From: Desulfotignum sp.
GTDB taxonomy: Bacteria > Desulfobacterota > Desulfobacteria > Desulfobacterales > Desulfobacteraceae
DNA length: 7,819 bases
Reading direction: 5' to 3'
Assembly (NCBI GenBank): GCA_011390695.1
Contig: JAABRW010000466.1
Span: 1 to 7,819 of the forward strand
In this document: piece after piece, positions 5,122 through 7,819 of the stretch
Numbering within the stretch: position 1 is the first letter of the stretch
Layout: every line of letters starts with the position of its first letter
Notes under the pieces: model-generated
Database searches by the model: none
Seen by the model: only the letters and a program-made list of their open reading frames with translations
What the model was told of the DNA's origin: nothing
Program-made: the position numbers and the translations under genes

Positions 5122-5793
5122 ATGAGTGAAATAGAAAACAAAACAGAACATGGTTCCATGGATGGTACAGAGGAATGTGCTGCCGGTGATCCAAAAAATG
5201 ACACAGGCCTGGGGCTGGGTGTCATTTTTTTTATTTTGGCATTTTTGATATGCTTTTTATCCGGCTGGCTGCTGTTTCCCAAGCTGCTGTATTCCAAACA
5301 CGAGCAGCCCTTTAATTTTGATCATGCCCTGCATGTAGAGGAAACAGGTGACTGTGAATCCTGCCATTATCTCAGAGAAGATGGTACCTTTTCTGGCATC
5401 CCCAAAACAGAATCCTGCCTGGATTGTCATACAGATGAACCCATGGGTGAAACAGAAGATGAGGCCATTTTTGCGGCAGAGTATGTGGCAAAAGAGCGGG
5501 AGGTTCCCTGGTATGTGTATGCAAAACAACCGGATTGTGTTTATTTTTCCCATGCAGCCCATATCAAGGCAGCCGGCATGGACTGCGTAACCTGCCATGG
5601 CCACATCGGTGAATCCACTTCTTCCAGGCCTTATGAAGAAAACAGGCTTACCGGTTACAGCCGTGATATCTGGGGAAAAAATATCTGGGGGATCAAGAAA
5701 AATTCCTGGGACAGTATGAAAATGGATGACTGCGCAGTGTGCCACCAGGAAGAAACCGGCCATAAAGGGTATTGTTTCCAGTGCCACAAATAA
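5122..5793 (+). CDS. qrcA: Multiheme cytochrome c subunit QrcA of menaquinone reductase
   Basis: QrcA takes electrons from periplasmic cytochrome c3 and passes them into the Qrc complex, which reduces menaquinone in sulfate reducers. The protein has 223 residues. A cytoplasmic acidic N-terminus is followed by one membrane anchor (about 30-52) and a periplasmic haem domain. Five CXXCH haem sites are present: Cys78-His82, 99-103, 155-159, 204-208 and 218-222. Two stretches, FDHALH (67-71) and FSHAAH (143-147), precede a CXXCH site and supply distal histidines as in class III cytochromes. Cys139 in CVYFSH is a lone cysteine near a histidine; the described Qrc has six haems, so this may mark a sixth, unusual site. 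GGAG at 5113-5116 sets the start. The Qrc assignment rests mainly on the next gene; another membrane-anchored c3/c7-family cytochrome is the alternative. Confidence 0.85.
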   Translation: MSEIENKTEHGSMDGTEECAAGDPKNDTGLGLGVIFFILAFLICFLSGWLLFPKLLYSKHEQPFNFDHALHVEETGDCESCHYLREDGTFSGIPKTESCLDCHTDEPMGETEDEAIFAAEYVAKEREVPWYVYAKQPDCVYFSHAAHIKAAGMDCVTCHGHIGESTSSRPYEENRLTGYSRDIWGKNIWGIKKNSWDSMKMDDCAVCHQEETGHKGYCFQCHK

Positions 5794-5833
5794 ACCAAAC
5801 ACAAGAATTGCAAACTTTATAGAGGATTTATAT

Positions 5834-7819
5834 ATGAAAGTTGACAGAAGAAGCTTCTTGGGATTGGGACTGGGCGCGGTTGCAGGTATTGCAATCTCCC
5901 CTGTGGGGGCCAAGCTGACAGATGATTCTTCCATCTGGACCCAGAACTGGCCCTGGACTCCTGTTCCGCCTGATGGAAAAATATCCTATGACCGATCAGT
6001 CTGTAACCTGTGCCCGGGAACCTGCGGCATAAAAATCAGAAAAATAGATGACAGGCCCGTGAAAATAGAAGGGCGCGACTCTTTTCCGGTGAATAACGGC
6101 GGCGCGTGCCTCCATGGCATTGCCGGGATTCAGTATCTGTATGATCCCAGCCGGGTGAAAACACCTTTGAAAAAAAACAAAGACCATTTTGAACCCATAT
6201 CCTGGGAAGAGGCTATATCTCTGGTGGCAAAACGACTGGGAAAACTCCGGGAAAAAGGGTCCCCTGATACCCTGGCCTGCATCACTGATACGGATCAGGG
6301 GTCGGTTGCCGGGCTGTTCAGCCATTTTCTGGCGGCTTTCGGCTCCCCCAACCATGTTACCATGCAAACCCTTGAATCCTGGCTGGCGCTGACCGCCCAG
6401 ACCCTTCACGGCAGTGGCCATACCCTGGGGTTTGATCTGGACAATGCTGATTTTATTTTAAGCTTCGGGGCTGGTTTCATTGAAGGGTGGGGCTCTCCGG
6501 TTGCCTGTTTCAAGGCCAATGCCGGCCGCAAAAAAAGAGATGCAAAACTCTATCAGATCGAACCGCGGCTTTCCGCCACTGCAGCTGCAGCAGACAGATG
6601 GATACCCATCAATCCCGGTAAACAGGCAGATCTGGCCATGGCCATGTGCGGTATCCTGCTGCAGGAGAATTTGTTTGATCCGGAATTTGCCGCTGGATTC
6701 AAAGGCGGGCTCAACCGGTTCAACGCAATGGTGCAGCAAAAATACCCCTTGGAGCAGGTGGCAGCTGTTACCGGTATCAGTGCAGCCGACATCAAAAAGA
6801 CTGCCATTGCTTTTGCAAAAGCAAAAATGCCGGTGGCCATTCCCGGCAAAGGCCGCGGGGACGGTGCCCAGAGTCTCAAAGAATTTGCAGCTGTGCAGAC
6901 CCTCAACTGCCTCACCGGCAATATCAATAAAAAGGGCGGCACTTTTGTCAAGCCGGTCCATAACTATCTGACATTTCCCGATCCGGTTCAGGATACGGTG
7001 GCCCGAAAAGGGAGAGCCGGAAAAAAAATAGCAGCATCTGCACAGGAACTTGTGACCAAAATAAATCAATCTGATGCACCGGTGGTGGATACATTGTTTG
7101 TTTACAACGCCAATCCCTGCTACTCCCTGAATGAACCTGTGCAGGCTGTAAAAGCTTTTGAAAAGATTCCTTTTGTGGTCAGTTTTTCATCATTTATGGA
7201 TGAAACCGCCCTGTCCTCGGATCTGATCCTGCCTGTTTCCACATTTTTGGAGCGTTTTGAAGATGTTCCTTCCAAAGCAGGGCTTGCCAGCTCGGTTGTC
7301 GGCCTGGCCCGGCCTGTGGTGGATACTGTGTTCAATACCCGCAGCCCGGGCGATGCATTGATCCGGCTGGCAAACGCCTGCGGGGGGGCCATGGCCCAGA
7401 GTTTTGAATGGGACAATTATGAAACCTGCCTCAAAAATCTGGTTCCCGGTATATGGAAGGCCTTGTCCAGGGACGGCTATGCCTTTATTTCACAAGAACC
7501 TCCCACCGGCAGAGTGGAGACCGATTTTGCTTTTCTTGCTGATAACCCGCCAACAATCCAGCCCCGGGGGGATTTTGACCTCACCCTTGTGCCCATAGAC
7601 AATATGCGGGTGACCAGCACGGTACCTGCTTCCTCTCCTTTTGCCATTAAAACAGTCTCCGACCGGGTGATAAAGAACAAGGATATATTTGTGGAAATCA
7701 ATCCTGAGACGGCAAAAGGATTAAAAAACGGGGGATTTGTTACCCTGACCACCCCTGCCGGATCTGCAAAAGTGCGACTTGATTTCAATGAAGGGATCAT
7801 GCCGGGTGTCATTGGAATG
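5834..7819 (+). CDS. qrcB: QrcB, molybdopterin-family subunit of menaquinone reductase (3'-truncated)
   Basis: QrcB belongs to the molybdopterin oxidoreductase family but, in the characterised complex, holds no molybdenum and acts as an electron-transfer and scaffold subunit on the periplasmic side. The frame is open from ATG 5834 to the window edge: 662 residues, lacking only part of the C-terminal domain. The start is set by GAGG at 5822-5825. A Tat signal is clear (DRRSFLGLG at 4-12, then a hydrophobic stretch ending near VGA, 24-26). A [4Fe-4S] motif follows: Cys57, Cys60, Cys64, Cys92. The usual Lys or Arg two residues after the last cysteine is His94. No cysteine and no in-frame TGA (selenocysteine) occurs across residues 150-220, where the metal ligand is expected. 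A molybdopterin dinucleotide-binding-type domain begins near residue 580. It lies 40 nt after qrcA. The main alternative is another family member such as a polysulfide reductase. Confidence 0.9.
   Translation, partial: MKVDRRSFLGLGLGAVAGIAISPVGAKLTDDSSIWTQNWPWTPVPPDGKISYDRSVCNLCPGTCGIKIRKIDDRPVKIEGRDSFPVNNGGACLHGIAGIQYLYDPSRVKTPLKKNKDHFEPISWEEAISLVAKRLGKLREKGSPDTLACITDTDQGSVAGLFSHFLAAFGSPNHVTMQTLESWLALTAQTLHGSGHTLGFDLDNADFILSFGAGFIEGWGSPVACFKANAGRKKRDAKLYQIEPRLSATAAAADRWIPINPGKQADLAMAMCGILLQENLFDPEFAAGFKGGLNRFNAMVQQKYPLEQVAAVTGISAADIKKTAIAFAKAKMPVAIPGKGRGDGAQSLKEFAAVQTLNCLTGNINKKGGTFVKPVHNYLTFPDPVQDTVARKGRAGKKIAASAQELVTKINQSDAPVVDTLFVYNANPCYSLNEPVQAVKAFEKIPFVVSFSSFMDETALSSDLILPVSTFLERFEDVPSKAGLASSVVGLARPVVDTVFNTRSPGDALIRLANACGGAMAQSFEWDNYETCLKNLVPGIWKALSRDGYAFISQEPPTGRVETDFAFLADNPPTIQPRGDFDLTLVPIDNMRVTSTVPASSPFAIKTVSDRVIKNKDIFVEINPETAKGLKNGGFVTLTTPAGSAKVRLDFNEGIMPGVIGM

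Noticed and set aside
5257..5934. A 225-codon minus-strand frame opposite qrcA and the start of qrcB
   Set aside because: It crosses two clear genes with CXXCH and Tat motifs on the other strand; shadow frame.
6458..7069. A 203-codon minus-strand frame inside qrcB
   Set aside because: The + strand frame is continuous and conserved from 5834 to the window end; the antisense frame has no family features.
1..7819. CRISPR array, tRNA, rRNA or insertion sequence
   Set aside because: No regularly spaced repeats, tRNA-like cloverleaf, rRNA stretch or transposase-like frame was seen on either strand by eye.

Overview
The window looks like part of the chromosome of an anaerobic, sulfate-reducing deltaproteobacterium, most likely of the Desulfobacteraceae type. 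The main reasons are the first two genes of a Qrc-type menaquinone reductase (a multiheme cytochrome followed by a Tat-exported, molybdopterin-family protein without the usual metal ligand) and a System II cytochrome c maturation pair just upstream. Base composition is moderate. Every gene I can support lies on the + strand.

Layout. (1) Positions 1-1887 look like one operon: the 3' part of mpl (murein tripeptide ligase, cut by the left edge), a 62-residue two-helix membrane protein that overlaps mpl by ATGA, and a hemerythrin-fold protein that starts 13 nt later. (2) Positions 1959-2249 encode a 96-residue, very arginine-rich protein with repeated DRR units, followed by a rho-independent terminator at 2279-2307. 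(3) Positions 2310-2589 hold no convincing gene, but have a possible promoter and a 22-codon ORF that overlaps the next start. (4) Positions 2590-4835 encode resB and ccsA, which overlap by one base and together form the System II haem-ligation machine. A 22-bp perfect hairpin follows at 4851-4899. (5) Positions 4900-5121 look like the qrc control region, with a TTGACA promoter and a leader of about 130 nt containing two possible hairpins. (6) Positions 5122-7819 hold qrcA and almost all of qrcB; the right edge cuts qrcB after 662 codons.

How the parts fit. ResB and CcsA move haem across the membrane and attach it to CXXCH cytochromes. The next operon begins with such a cytochrome, QrcA, so the haem-attachment machinery sits beside one of its likely clients. 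In the known Qrc complex, electrons from periplasmic hydrogenases and formate dehydrogenases pass through cytochrome c3 to QrcA, then through the QrcB and QrcC iron-sulfur proteins and membrane QrcD to menaquinone. qrcC and qrcD would be expected just past the right edge, but are not visible.

The most unusual observation is the hemerythrin-like protein. By motif alignment it keeps the three histidines of one iron and both bridging carboxylates, but both histidines of the second iron are replaced (Gln25 and Tyr62). I see no mobile element, CRISPR array, rRNA or tRNA. I do not see a clearly new multi-gene system.
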